Under the pieces are notes generated by a model that saw nothing but the letters and a program-made list of their open reading frames with translations, did no database searches and was not told the DNA's origin. Shown piece after piece: positions 22,371-33,304 of a stretch of DNA of 64,000 nucleotides; position 1 is the stretch's first letter; the number at the start of each line of letters is the position of its first letter. This DNA comes from Gnetum montanum. Taxonomy: Eukaryota > Streptophyta > Gnetopsida > Gnetales > Gnetaceae. The DNA lies in the NCBI GenBank assembly GCA_015680685.1, contig MNCI01026525.1, positions 14,610 to 78,609 on the forward strand. Reading direction: 5' to 3'. The position numbers and the translations under genes are program-made.

Positions 22371-23570
22371 GCTTCAAGGGTAGGAAGGGAAAAAAAGACT
22401 TTTGGGAGCTCTCACTTGGAGACACACTTTTGGAAGACATTGTGAAAGATTGCTTGTAAGATGACTCACTAAAGAAAAGATTTCAGCCTCTTTTTCATAG
22501 TCTTGTGAGTTATGCTTATTATTTTTTATTTTTTTTAAATTTTTTAGCTAGTGGTTTAGATAGTATCATCCTTGGCAAGTAATTTTGGGATTTTTAGATT
22601 GCTCTTATTGTTCTTGTTGTACGATTGAAAATTTCTATTAAAATTTTACCATAGAAGCGCTTGTGTTTGAAAGCCTTAAGATCATTTTAGTAGTAAATTT
22701 GGTTATTGTGCAACGTATAAGAACTGCTATTGAGATTGTTGTAAGAGAGCCTCTGCTTGTACTCATGCCATTGAACGATTCAATAGTCAAGAGGGTTCAG
22801 AAAATATTTGGTATTTTGATGGGACCAGAATAGCTTCTATTTATCTTTAAAGTCAATCTCTGTGGTATTTCAATCAAAAAATTGTCAAGTCTTTTTAAGG
22901 TTCTGTTGAATGCAATTGTTGACATCTATTATCTAGCCAAAATGGAGTCTTGTACGTGGTAGTTTACGTAGCAATTTTTGGTAGCATAGTAGGATTGTCT
23001 TGAGGAAATTGCTTATTTGAGCCTTGGAAGTTTGAACAATTCGTAGTTATTGAATTTGTGATAGCTTTATTGCGTAGTTTTTACTCGTGTCATTTTACCT
23101 TGTTCAAATATTTGAGGTGTACACAAATCTACTTTCTTTTCTTTTTATTTCCATCAAATCTTGCTGTATTTCTAGTTTTCTGGTGGAACTATCTCTTTCT
23201 CTGACAAAAATTAGAAGTAGATTCGTAGAGTTGTGCTCAAATTTTTTTGAAAAATTTTATTTGTTACAAGTAGGTATTATAAGGACCGCATAGACTAGGC
23301 AATTGAACAAAATAGGAACTCTCAAAAACTCATAGAACTTGGCAAAGTTGGCTGAATCTCTTTAAGATAAGTCATTTGTAGTTTACACACAACGCAATCA
23401 TTTCATTTTTTACAACCGCACGCCGCAACAACACACGCACATACTCATAGTAACTACTGATTCTATTTGGAGGTATCTGGGCCTTGGTGTTGCCAGAGAC
23501 TAGCAAGCACCTAAATCCTATTCGAGGACACTCGTTGGCAGTTGCGTCCCAAACGGTCACCAACACTTAA

Positions 23571-25410
23571 CCTATTCCATTGCATTAATAAAGTCTTTGT
23601 TGTTAGGTGTCAATTTCTCATTCTTATTGGCTTTGAATTCCTCCATGTGTTCTAGGATGAAAACTTCAGGTTTTAATGGTTGTAATTTGACCTTTTTTCC
23701 TTTCCCTTATGGCTTGGGATCCTCCCTTGATTGATTTGTTGTAGTAGCCTAATTGTTAGAGCTCATAGGGTTGGATAAAATAAGAGTGGAATTCAGTGGA
23801 CCCACTTATTTTCATGCCTTGGTTTTCTTGTTGTCTTTATTTTTAGGCTTCAACATAGACTTCTTGCATTGTTTACATAGTGATTTCTTGTTGTTGTATT
23901 ATGAAGAATTCATGGCACTAGCCACCATAGAAGGACATTGTTTAGTTGTGGTTGTGGATTTGGTTGTAGTGGGAGGAGGTATCCTAATTACCAAAGGTTC
24001 CTTGGGAGGCATAGGTGATGGTATCCTTATAATAAAAGGTGGCCTTGAACTAGAATAATTTGAAGGACCACTATCATTACAAGGAGGTATCTTAATCATG
24101 TACAACTTCCATGCAAGTCTAGAGTTGTTGCTCACACTGAATCTTGCTATGGTATTAGGGTTATTATTTCCATTCAACAGGTCTTTGTAGACTTGAATGG
24201 ACTAGTTCTTTGATCTAATTAGATTAGAGGCATCAAGCACTAGTTTCTCATTATCTATCATCTTCTGTACACCATCCTTGAGGGCTAGGTATAAGGTGGT
24301 ATCATGACCTGGCAATTGATGATAGTGATAGAAACGATCAAGTTTATAGTACTTAGGTACTAGTGGGTCATCCTTGGTTGTTAAAGTTGGATTCTTTGTG
24401 ATCTCACATAGTTAATCATGCCTCTTATAGTCATTCTCTATCATCTATTTATATTATATCCCTTCACATTTTAACAATTGGTCAAGGAATTTAGATAGTT
24501 CATAGGTGACTTAGTGTACGTTGACTAATCATTTCTCTCAAAGTTAACCTTGTATTGCCTGATGTAGAGGTTCTAGATGTTGATGGTTCATTATTAGTGG
24601 TAGGGGCCCTAGGTTGATTCATTTTAGACTCCTACATGGTCTTTTTATCTTTGGCCATAACGGTCACAGCTACATGGTTTGATCTACCCTTATCCCTATC
24701 CTTCTAAATATGTTAGTTCTTGTATGTCATAGAGGTGGGATCATGACTACCCTCAACAATGTCCTCTATGTCCCTAGTATGGGAGAAGGATTGACTGAGT
24801 GTCTGTAGGTATAGATAATAAAGTTTTGACTTGATGAAATTGTTGACAATCCCATTGAAGATGGTGAGAAGGTGGATTTTAGTTATGGGTTCGAGAATCT
24901 CATTTACTAGAACATTCTAGCTTTGGATGAGCTTAGATACCAATTCAAGAGGCCCCTATTTGATCTTCATCAATTGGTCCAAGGTTGTTTTAGATTTTAA
25001 TTTGTACTTGAAATGGTTCAAAAATTGTGATATCAAGTCTTCAAGTGTAGATACAGATCCTCAAGGAAATGTGCAATACTAGTCTAATGTCTTCCTAGTA
25101 GGAAACATAGGGAAGATCCTCATTATGATATAAGGCCACGCTTGCAACAATAGGCACTTAGAGCATAAAATGATAAGGTAAGCATTGGAGTAACCCTCAT
25201 CATTATGTTTGGTAAATTCAGGTATGGGGATGCCCAAGGGAAGAGTTATTTCTAGGACAGTAGGATTGATAGGATCATCTTAATAGAAATCCATGATCTT
25301 AAGTTTCTAGATTACTAAACATTTGAGCATATGTAATTCTTCTATAAGGTCCTGGATCATTTGAAAGGTCTAATGCAAGCCTTGAGGCATCCCCATAGGT
25401 AGTGGCATTT
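23571..25410 (-). pseudogene. Gypsy family B gag
   Basis: The minus strand shows IPIPEFTKHNDEGYSNAYL (start of the gag core), a LDQLMKIKxGPLELVSK segment, and RFYHYHQLPGHDTTLYLALK with GVQKMIDNEKLV near 24370-24270, the degenerate zinc-knuckle-like HYHxxxGHDT box of Tat/Athila-type gags. A Pro/Thr-rich stretch follows (24177-23899). Many stops. The family match is 51880-53330. Confidence 0.6.
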
Positions 25411-25415
25411 GGACA

Positions 25416-26465
25416 TGAGGATCAAGAACATAGAAGGAAGGTTGAATAAGTTCCCTAATAAAAATTTCTCCTACCATACAAACACACCAAATTTTACCTG
25501 GTTCCCTAACTTGTATACATCTAAATTTGGACAGTATATTCCTTACACACCACTAGACTTTGTTTCTTCCAAAATGTGGTTTGAAGGGCACCACACCCTA
25601 TAAAAGATCTAATCTTCACCTTGGAGCATTTCGTTGCTACAAAACCACTCAATACCATAAGGTTCCAACAAGCTTAGAGTATGGTTTCAAGAATCTCACA
25701 ACCTTTACAAAATTAAGCTATACTTTGGAGTATTTTAACATTGCAAAATGACTCAATCTCATAGGATCCTGATAAGTTTAATACAAATGTCTTCTCATAA
25801 GAAGCACATCAACGCCATAGGGAAATGATAAAAAATAAAAAATGCAAGCAAAGAATGTAATTACAATTACAAGACCTTGCCATTTAAGGTCAATTTAGAA
25901 TACAAATAAGCAAATAATGTGACAATAAAGGACAAGAATAGAATAACATAGATACAACAATGATTGCTTCTTTTTAATTCTTAAGAATTTGTAGTCTTCT
26001 TATAGCATCAAATTTTTTCCATAACTATTGGAATCATACAATAGCTAACTAATAACTAGAGTAGATGGATTTTTCATGGCAAAGATGTCTACCTAAGATT
26101 CACTTCAACTTGGGAAAGATGTCTCCTTTGAAAGTGGGACATCTCTTGGGAGACATCTCTTCTACAATGAAGATGTCTTCTAAAAATAGTAGATGTCTCC
26201 TCAAATTTTGTACTTTATCTTTGGAGGCTTCAACTCATCAATTTGTCTTCTTCCTAATCCTCAAAGCATCTTCACTTGACTTGTAGCCTTCATTTTTATC
26301 CATACTTATCCACGCTATCACCTTTTCCATGTAGTCATTTCTTTGATATCTCTTTGTAGATCTCATTTCTTGAGTTCTCATTCATGCCTTGCAAAATCAT
26401 TTCATTCCATAGAAATTCTATGTTCTTTAGTTTCCTTAAAATTTTGACATACCAAAAGGTCAACA
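25416..26465 (-). repeat. 3' LTR of the copia-type element
   Basis: 1050 bp. On the minus strand it starts TGTTGACCTTTTGGTATG and ends ATCCTCA. It is homologous along its length to 30473-31357 plus 44323-44478, and to 62218-63444. It carries a dense group of AGATGTCT/AGACATCT octamers at 26078-26200. Confidence 0.85.
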
Positions 26466-26480
26466 ATCTTCCCCTTTTTG
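26466..26480 (-). promoter_or_regulatory. Polypurine tract
   Basis: The minus strand reads CCAAAAAGGGGAAGAT directly before the TGTTGACC start of the 3' LTR. It primes plus-strand DNA synthesis in LTR elements. Confidence 0.75.
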
Positions 26481-26859
26481 GTGATGTTCAAAACTGAAGA
26501 AAATGGGTGATTCGATAAATAATGAAAACAACAATAACCAATAAAAATATTAAGACATAAATTAAAATGGTAGCTAAGGTTATAACTAGGATAATGGCTC
26601 TAAAGCTTAAGTCAAAGGGTACAGATTGCATGAAATCTAAAATGAAAGTATACTATGCGAAGGAAAAACCTATCTCTATAATAATGTAACAAAACACATA
26701 ATCATGATATAGAAGAAGAATATGCCCATAAACTATCCTCAAATTATCCACAATACACATAGCTACTTTAATATCCTCAACATTTACAAAATTTATGTAG
26801 ATCATCAAAAACTATCTTCCCCTTTTAGGAAATCATCAAAAAAGACTCTAATCACTAAT
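26481..26859. other. Element interior without recognisable gene
   Basis: AT-rich sequence between the polypurine tract and the end of the long minus-strand ORF, probably 3' untranslated. A related stretch follows the LTR at 63459. Confidence 0.4.
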
Positions 26860-28510
26860 CTCAATTGCATCATTTGAATCGTCATCTGAAGCAACTACAA
26901 CTCAAGAAGGTCTATAGGTCTTCTCATCATCATCATTGCTCTTGGTAATAACATTGAACACCTAATTCTCAATATCATCATCTAAAGAAGGTGATTGGAC
27001 TAGAGGTCTTCATGGAAAAAGATTCACTCTAAATTAAGATGAAGATAGTGGATCTATCTAGGATGGAGCCTGCTAAGAGGAGGAGAAAGCTTCCTTTCTC
27101 TGATAGGTAAGAGGGTCAGTAACTCTCCTCTAAGAATAAGTCCCAAAGATTCTCTCCATACCTTATTGCTCAAGAGTCATCAGAGTATCATCCTAAGGAT
27201 AGGAGTTGGATCTTGAATACATGGTATCAAGAAGCTTCCCTTGGACACATGCTAGTGATGCATTACACTTGTCATACTCAAAGATATTTCTCGAGTCATA
27301 GGCTCAAGAAGGCCCAACTACTATTGAATGTTTGGGTGAGGCAAGATGATGCTCCTCACTATTTGAAATGGAAAAAGTGGTAATCTCCTCAAATTGCTAC
27401 CCATTAGGAGGAATAGGTACACCAACTGCATCCATTATCTTATGAAGGTAAGAGAGATTCTTGTCAATCATCCCTAAGGTATGAGAAAATGGTTGAAGTA
27501 TCTTCTTCAATGAACATATTCCCTAATCACTAGCTAATTTGGACCTTCTCAACTAAGGATAGGCTCAAGACGGTGATGAGGATTTTTTCTTTTGGGAGTT
27601 TGGAGGCCTAGTACTAGTTTCTAATTTCTCAACATGGGTGAAGCTCCTCTTCTTTGCATACTCAGTAAGGATCCTCTTGCCTTTATGCAAAGTCATGTCA
27701 AGAATGGACACAACCCTCTATTGAATCAATAAGGTAATGGGGTGAGGATGCCCAATGATTCTCTCCTTGATGAACAAACCCAACATGTCACAATAGAGAG
27801 TATGACCCAAGTCCAATGATTGTTCTATAAGAAGGTAGTACAAAATAAATGACTTGGTAGGTAACAAATAATTATAGATTTTCTCTTTTACAATGATTTT
27901 ATACAAAATAATGAGTGATAGGATGGAAGCATCTAGGAACATCTAACTTCTAAAAATCCTTCCACTATGAAGAGACACTAACTTCCCAAACAAAGCTTCA
28001 CAAAATTCAACTTGGGAGATGGGAATTACACCACTTGTAAACATGTCACTCATGGAATGAATGGTGACCCTAAATACATCAACACTAGAAATCCCAAGAA
28101 TTGCATTAACAACTTGAGAAGACACATTGATTAGAAAATCCTCAACCATGATAGTACAGACCCCAAAAAAAGCATTCATAATGACTATGTTACTATAAAA
28201 TTCTCTAATGAGAATTTTCAGCACATAAAAATTCATAGAGATAAATGTGAACTAATTTAATACTTGAAAGAAAATCATCAACTCCTTTTTCCTATGTTCC
28301 AAAAAAGAAATAGAATGCTTAGAGATGATGGAAATAGTTCAAGTTACCTCAAACTAGTGATGGGTGTTGATGGATCTAAACTAGGGGTTGTAGGTGGTTG
28401 GATTACCAATGGATGCTCTTTCTGACTTCTTCTTTGGTGGTGCATCTAATGTTCCAACCTTCTTGTGGGCCATGGATGCACAAGTCACTATCACTGATGG
28501 GGCCCCAATA
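26860..28510 (-). pseudogene. Plant-transposon-protein-like ORF in place of pol
   Basis: From an ATG near 28474 (MAHKKVGTLDAPPKKKSERA) the minus strand stays open in long pieces (28236-27943, 27942-27718 and on to about 27300), broken by stops. Segments such as NYLLPTKSFILYYLLIEQSL with DLGHTLYCDM and GHPHPITLLIQ parallel HLFPTKG, LPHLYLMEIL and VPFPCLIRKLC in the ORF at 1755-4031. I read both as the 'putative plant transposon protein' type (PF20167-like). A nuclear-localisation-like Lys cluster is near the N-terminus. Function unknown. Confidence 0.45.
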
Positions 28511-28599
28511 AACTTTTCTTGGATATTTATGTTGAAATGATTTTAAAATGAGGATTTGGATTTATGTAATCATGCTCAATGAGGGTTTTTAATGAAGAA

Positions 28600-28775
28600 A
28601 TAGACATCTCTTTTAAAGATAGATATATCCTTGATGCTTAAAACTATAGGTAGACATCTCTTTTGAAAAGTGGACATCTCTACTATGGTGAACAAAAACT
28701 TAGATAGACATCTTGTTTATGGTGTTGAAGTCTCTTGGGAGATGTCTCCTAGTAGATGTCTCAGTAGGATGGGGT
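28600..28775. repeat. Cluster of AGATGTCT/AGACATCT octamers inside the element
   Basis: Several copies of the octamer in both orientations, as in the LTRs of this family. It may be a captured LTR piece or a second cis-acting array. Confidence 0.5.
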
Positions 28776-28944
28776 TTAGCAAGATAAGACATAAGGATGG
28801 CTTCCAAGGATTATAGTCTTAAAATATACTTACAATTAATTAAAAAATTAGCTCTACTTATCTCCTTACTAAAGAAAAATGAAAGTGCCTAAAATGCTTG
28901 AGAATGAGATTCCTCTTTTGAGACACCTCTTCTTGCATAAAACC

Positions 28945-29020
28945 AAGGCTTCTTTAAAGATTGAAGTATTAACAAGTACTACATTTCAAATTTTAATACT
29001 TCAATCTTTAAAGAAGCCTT
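28945..29020. repeat. Perfect 28 bp hairpin with 20 nt loop
   Basis: 28945-28972 is the exact reverse complement of 28993-29020, with the loop at 28973-28992. It lies between the gag end and the accessory ORF of the copia-type element. Perfect pairing in otherwise diverged sequence is unusual. Confidence 0.85.
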
Positions 29021-29039
29021 TTGTTTAGATGAAATTTTT

Positions 29040-30417
29040 GTAGATGCTTCTTATTGTAAATAACATCATAGTACATTTTTATCATGTGGACTTCTTCCTT
29101 GTCCAAGAACCTTGAGGGATTCTTTTCCTTTGACCAACCTCTCATTTACAAGTTGAGCATTTGCAAGTTCTTCCTTAATTTGCTCATAAGATAGGGTTAG
29201 CTTTTTATTCTCAACCCTTAGATCTAAGATTTCTTTTGTGAGATCTAAAACTGTTATATTTAATGAAGAAATATCTTACTCCTTGGTTTTTATTTGATTA
29301 TTCAACTTTATACATAGACTTTGAAAAGATAGAATTTCCTTACATAATAGGTCATACCTCTCTTCCTCATTTTCAAATTTTTCATCATCTAAGAGGCTAG
29401 CATCATCACCTATCAGATCCATACAAATGAGATCTAAATGTTTTACATCATCCTACATCTCTTCTTCGCTTTGTTCTCTATCATCACAACTTGTGTAGAA
29501 CTTGGTCCTTTTCATATCCATATCATTCCTATCTTTTCATTACAACTTGTCATTACTAGAACCTTCACAAGCCACATGGCCTCTTACACCACATATCCAA
29601 AATTCTATTGAAAAGGCATCAAAATTTTGGTTTGAAAAATTCTTACCTCTATCTTTACCTTTGATGTTAAATTGGTTGGATCCTTGCTGATTGAAGCTCT
29701 TTCCCATTTTTTCTAGAAGCCTTTGAAGCCTCCTTGATAGAAGTGCTACCTCTTCTTCATTGTTCATTTTTTGTCCATCTAGGTTCTTTTCTTTGGATGC
29801 TGATTCAAGGTAATGGACTTTTCTTTTATAACTCCTTCACTTATGAGATTCATTTTATAAACAATGAGAGCACTTTGGAGCTCCAAACTTTAAGATCAAA
29901 AAATCTCTAATTTCTTCCATAGCTATGACCTTAGTTCTAAATTTGGATTGTAGTGTTCTAATCATTTTAATGATTACAATAATTTCAAGCAAATACTTGC
30001 CTATACCCGTAATTGCTACAACTAGATCATTTTCCCTAGAGACATAATCTTTTATCTTTTCTCCTTTTTTCATTCAAAATTTTTCATATTCACTTTGTAA
30101 AACCAAGAGTTTTAACTATTTAACTATGGATGTGTTCTCATAGGTAGCTTCTAATATTTCCCAAATTTCCTTTAATGCACAATATATACATTTTTTTTCT
30201 TTGAAATCATAGGTAAACTTATCTTTTTCTTTTGTTGTCCATTTTCTCCTTGGCTTGATGACCTTTGTTGCATTGTTGGCACACAATCTGTAGCCTTCAA
30301 GGATGGACTTTGATACCTTAAAATCCATTTATGAAAAGAAGCCTACATCCTTTCCTTCTAATAGGCAAAGTCAAATCCATCAAACATAGGTGGCTTTATG
30401 TAGTCTGTCCCCTCCAT
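29040..30417 (-). pseudogene. Copia gag
   Basis: The start ATG at 30417 is 45 bp after the primer site. The frame shows PPMFDGFDFAY, the copia core DFKEKKCIYCALKEIWEILE with ATYENTS (30330-30116), VIAMEEIRDFLILKFG (30073-29855), and a damaged zinc knuckle ending ICGVRGHVACEG near 29590, whose first Cys is gone. The coiled coil KNEEERYDLLCKEILSF and LTKEILDLRVENKKL lies at 29460-29110. Copia gag forms the capsid that packages element RNA. Stops and frame changes are present. Confidence 0.75.
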
Positions 30418-30459
30418 AGTTCACTCTTGATAGTTGAAGTTGAATGTAAGAGTACCAGG

Positions 30460-30471
30460 CTTTGATACCAC
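30460..30471 (-). promoter_or_regulatory. tRNA-Met primer-binding site
   Basis: The minus strand reads TGGTATCAAAGCC, one change from TGGTATCAGAGC, next to the LTR end at 30473. Standard position for a copia element. Confidence 0.8.
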
Positions 30472-30472
30472 T

Positions 30473-31357
30473 TGAGGATTGAGAACTTAGATGGGGAATT
30501 AAATAAGTTCACTAATAAAAATTTCTCTTGCCATACAAACACACCAAATTTTACGTAGTTCCCCAACTTGGGTACATCCACACTTAAAGGGTAGATTCCT
30601 TGCACACATTTGAACTTTGTTTTCTCCAAAATGTGACATGAAGGGCATTACATCCCATACAAGCTCTAAGCTCCAATTTGAAATGTTTCATTACTATGAA
30701 ACCACTTAACCCTGTAATGTCCCAATAACGTTAGAATTTTGTTTCAAGGATCCCACAATCTTTACAAACTTGAGATCCATTCTAGACTGTTTTGACATTG
30801 CAAAATCACACAATCCCATAGGATACCAAGAAGCACAATACAAATTCCATGTCACAAGAAGCACATCAACCTCGTAGAACAACAAGAAAGAATGTAAAAA
30901 CCAAATTAATTACAATTGCATGACCTTGTCATTTAGGCTTAACTCAGCATACAAACATGCAAATGATGTGACAAGGAAGGACAAGAATATAATAACATAG
31001 ATATGATAATGATTGCTTTTTTCTTAATTCCCAAGAATTTAGAGTCTTCTTATAATATTAGAGCTTTCCCATCACTATTGGAATCATAAAATAACTATAT
31101 AATGACTAAAGTATATGTCTTCTTCATGGTAGATATGTCTTCCTAAGATTCACTTCAACCTGGGGGAGATGTCTCATTTAAAAGTAAGATGTCTCTTGGG
31201 AGATGTCTCTATGGAGACATCTCTTTTGCAATGGAGAAATCTCCTCAATTTTTTCACCTTATCTTTTGAGGTTTCATCTAGTCAATTAATCTTCTTCCCA
31301 ATCCTTGAAGCATCTTCATTTGACTTGTAGCCTTCATTTCTATCCATGCTTGCCCAC
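30473..31357 (-). repeat. 5' LTR of the copia-type element, part 1
   Basis: Homologous to 25416 up to about 26300. It is interrupted after cccac (31353-31357) by the gypsy element and resumes at 44323. AGATGTCT octamers lie at 31120-31250. Confidence 0.85.
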
Positions 31358-32099
31358 TGTTGGCACATTTGGCCATTTCATGGAATAGAAAAAGTGATAA
31401 AACTATGAATGATACAAGACAAAGAAAATATTCAAATAAAAAATACGATGGTTGTGTCCTATTGATATACATAATATTGCCCTCAAATTTCTCGGAAGTG
31501 TAAAAATTGGAGCTCCTGAAAGTTTACGGTTGCTCAGCAATCATAGCGCCACCTGAGGAGGTAGGAAACCTCAATCACTGAAATCGTTGCAATTGTCCAG
31601 AATTCCTAAGGATAAGAAACCTGCTAGAGGACATAGGAAGGAAGGAACGACTGTGTGCAATTGCGCCGGGATTCCAAGCTCGGCTGATTCCTGTTAAAAA
31701 CAACAAATGAATGATTTCCCTTGAGTTTTAAAACCCGCTAATAGAGATCATTTCGTAAATCAACGATGATGCAAGCCTGCATTCTGAATTCTCTCTGCTA
31801 GAAATGCATTCTAACTCCAATTCTGATTGCAACCCCAGTTCAGACACTTAAAACTACAGAAAAAAACTATTTAAAACACATAGGTTTTCCTGGTGGATGA
31901 TCTTGGTCCACAATTTGCTAGTGCTATGGATTCTTCTGATATTTTTCAAAGACACATCAGACATTCCATGCCACATCTCTGCTCCACCTTCACAAGAATC
32001 TTCATATTGTGGCCAGGGAATAGGTGTCTCGGAGGAGTCTTCTATATTTCATGGACTATTTTTTCATTCGTTGCGCACTCTAAGGGAATTTGAGACGGT

Positions 32100-32656
32100 A
32101 TGCAGGGAGTGGCCATTGTGAATAGTACAGGCTATGGCAATGGCCTAGCCACGGTCACATATGGACCTGAAGTGTTCTCAAACTAGGGGCGCAGGCCAAA
32201 ATCTCTACGCTGTTCGACGTGCTTCAAGCCAAGAACGGTGTTTTCTGAAAATCTTTAATGCATGTTCAGGTGGGTCCTATTCCTATCTTTGTTAGAGGAT
32301 GTAATTGGAGTAAGAAAGCAAAAAAATTTTGTGTAATAACAGTTGGCAACCATGGCGAATAGTACAAGCATGTTTCTCCCTTGCAATTAGAGTCTCCAAT
32401 AGGGCAATTCCTTTCACAGCTTCTGAAAGACAATCCTTATCTTTTTCTTGCAGTAGTTGGACAACAGCTCGAGAGACTCATTGCTGAGCAAGAAGCAGAT
32501 TCACAACAAGTGCAGGCAATTTAGATTTAAGACATCAGCATGAGACGAACTATAGAAAATAAGAAGAGGTCAAGGTCAATGTTGTACATTAACTCTGGTA
32601 GCATGGCTGTGTCCAGCAAATAGCGATTGCAGGAGCCAACACTCGGAACGGGTTAG
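32100..32656 (+). pseudogene. Captured DUF760-family gene fragment (5' LTR copy)
   Basis: The same sequence as 42003-42560, with an early stop (ttctcaaactag) and a 1-base deletion near 32250 that shifts the frame. It keeps QLESPIGQFLSQLLKDNPYL intact, where the 3' LTR copy has a stop in place of the Q. The cargo was therefore open across this point when it was captured. Confidence 0.7.
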
Positions 32657-32896
32657 AACATGTGTCCATTTTTACGGATTTTGTGCAGAAGGAAAGAAGA
32701 AAACCAGCAGCAACGACCAGCTAGTTGATTATTCCCACCATTTATCCACACAACAATTTACCAGTATGTGGGTTCAAAGGAAAAAACAAAAAACATATAT
32801 ATATATATATAATAACTAAATGAATAATAATAAAGTGCAGGGAAGATGAAGATGATTTATTTTTCAGCCTTATTGATCCTAAAGACTGTACAGCCA

Positions 32897-33148
32897 CCTC
32901 AACCAATGTTACATTAAGGTGTATACAAAATTACCTTTTTACTACCATCCATTTATAAAATTACTAGGGCTTCAATAATATTTAACATTTAAAACTTAAA
33001 ANGCTCCATATAATTGTTATTTTTATTTTTATTTGATTAGAACTTTTAAGTTTTAAATGTTAAATATTATTGAAGCCCTAGTAATTTTATAAATGGATGG
33101 TAGTAAAAAGGTAATTTTGTATACACCTTAATGTAACATTGGTTGAGG
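32897..33148. repeat. 105 bp inverted repeat between two Ns (assembly artefact)
   Basis: 32897-33001 and 33044-33148 are exact or near-exact reverse complements. Single Ns stand at 33002 and 33149. The corresponding 3' LTR sequence (42786-43023) is not inverted and shows that the bases after 33002 are the opposite strand of the normal continuation. A short contig was placed backwards with its overlap retained. Confidence 0.85.
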
Positions 33149-33160
33149 NTTCTAACTTTC

Positions 33161-33230
33161 CTAACTTGTTGGGCAAGTAATATACTAACTTGTTGGGCAA
33201 GTAAGATCTCCTAACTTGTTGGGCAAGTAA
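33161..33230 (+). repeat. Three copies of a 20 bp unit in U3
   Basis: ctaacttgttgggcaagtaa occurs at 33161-33180, 33185-33204 and 33211-33230. The 3' LTR has one copy (43034-43053, one change). Confidence 0.8.
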
Positions 33231-33294
33231 TTAACTTCCTTACTTGGGAGAAAAGTTAGCTAAGATATTTTAGAATGTAACTACCTTTTGAACC

Positions 33295-33304
33295 CTATAA
33301 AAAG
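33295..33304 (+). promoter_or_regulatory. TATA box of the 5' LTR
   Basis: ctataaaaag, matched at 43118-43127 in the 3' LTR and 22361-22370 in the solo LTR. The best-conserved block of the family starts just upstream. Confidence 0.6.

Larger units (their letters stand above)
20163..23565 (+). mobile_element. Solo LTR with captured host-gene sequence (same family as 31358-44322)
   Basis: Starts TGTTGGCACATTTGGCC and ends CCAACA, flanked by cttta (20158-20162) and cttaa (23566-23570), a near-perfect 5 bp target duplication. The first ~37 bp and the last ~1.2 kb (from about 22325) match the LTRs of the full element. The ~2.1 kb between is unrelated to them and holds fragments of DNA polymerase alpha and a YEATS-domain gene. 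With LTR ends on both sides and no internal sequence, it is a solo LTR left by recombination. Orientation is plus, judged by TATA and R/U5. Confidence 0.8.
19270..25415 (-). mobile_element. Ty3/gypsy relic, family B, minus strand, split by a solo LTR
   Basis: On the minus strand, gag (25415-23571) is followed, beyond the solo LTR at 23565-20163, by protease (20157-19470). The same gag and protease types recur on the plus strand at 51880-54303. At 25415 the relic is cut by the copia element (25416-44478); its 5' part should resume at 44484, but I could not recognise it there. No RT or integrase is seen left of 19470. Confidence 0.6.

Noticed and set aside
23753-24058. 101-codon plus-strand ORF (Gly/Ile-rich repeat near its end)
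   Set aside because: Opposite strand of the Pro/Thr-rich gag tail of gypsy B (24177-23899).
32897-33148. Inverted repeat as a MITE or foldback transposon
   Set aside because: Ns at the joins and the uninverted 3' LTR show an assembly fault.
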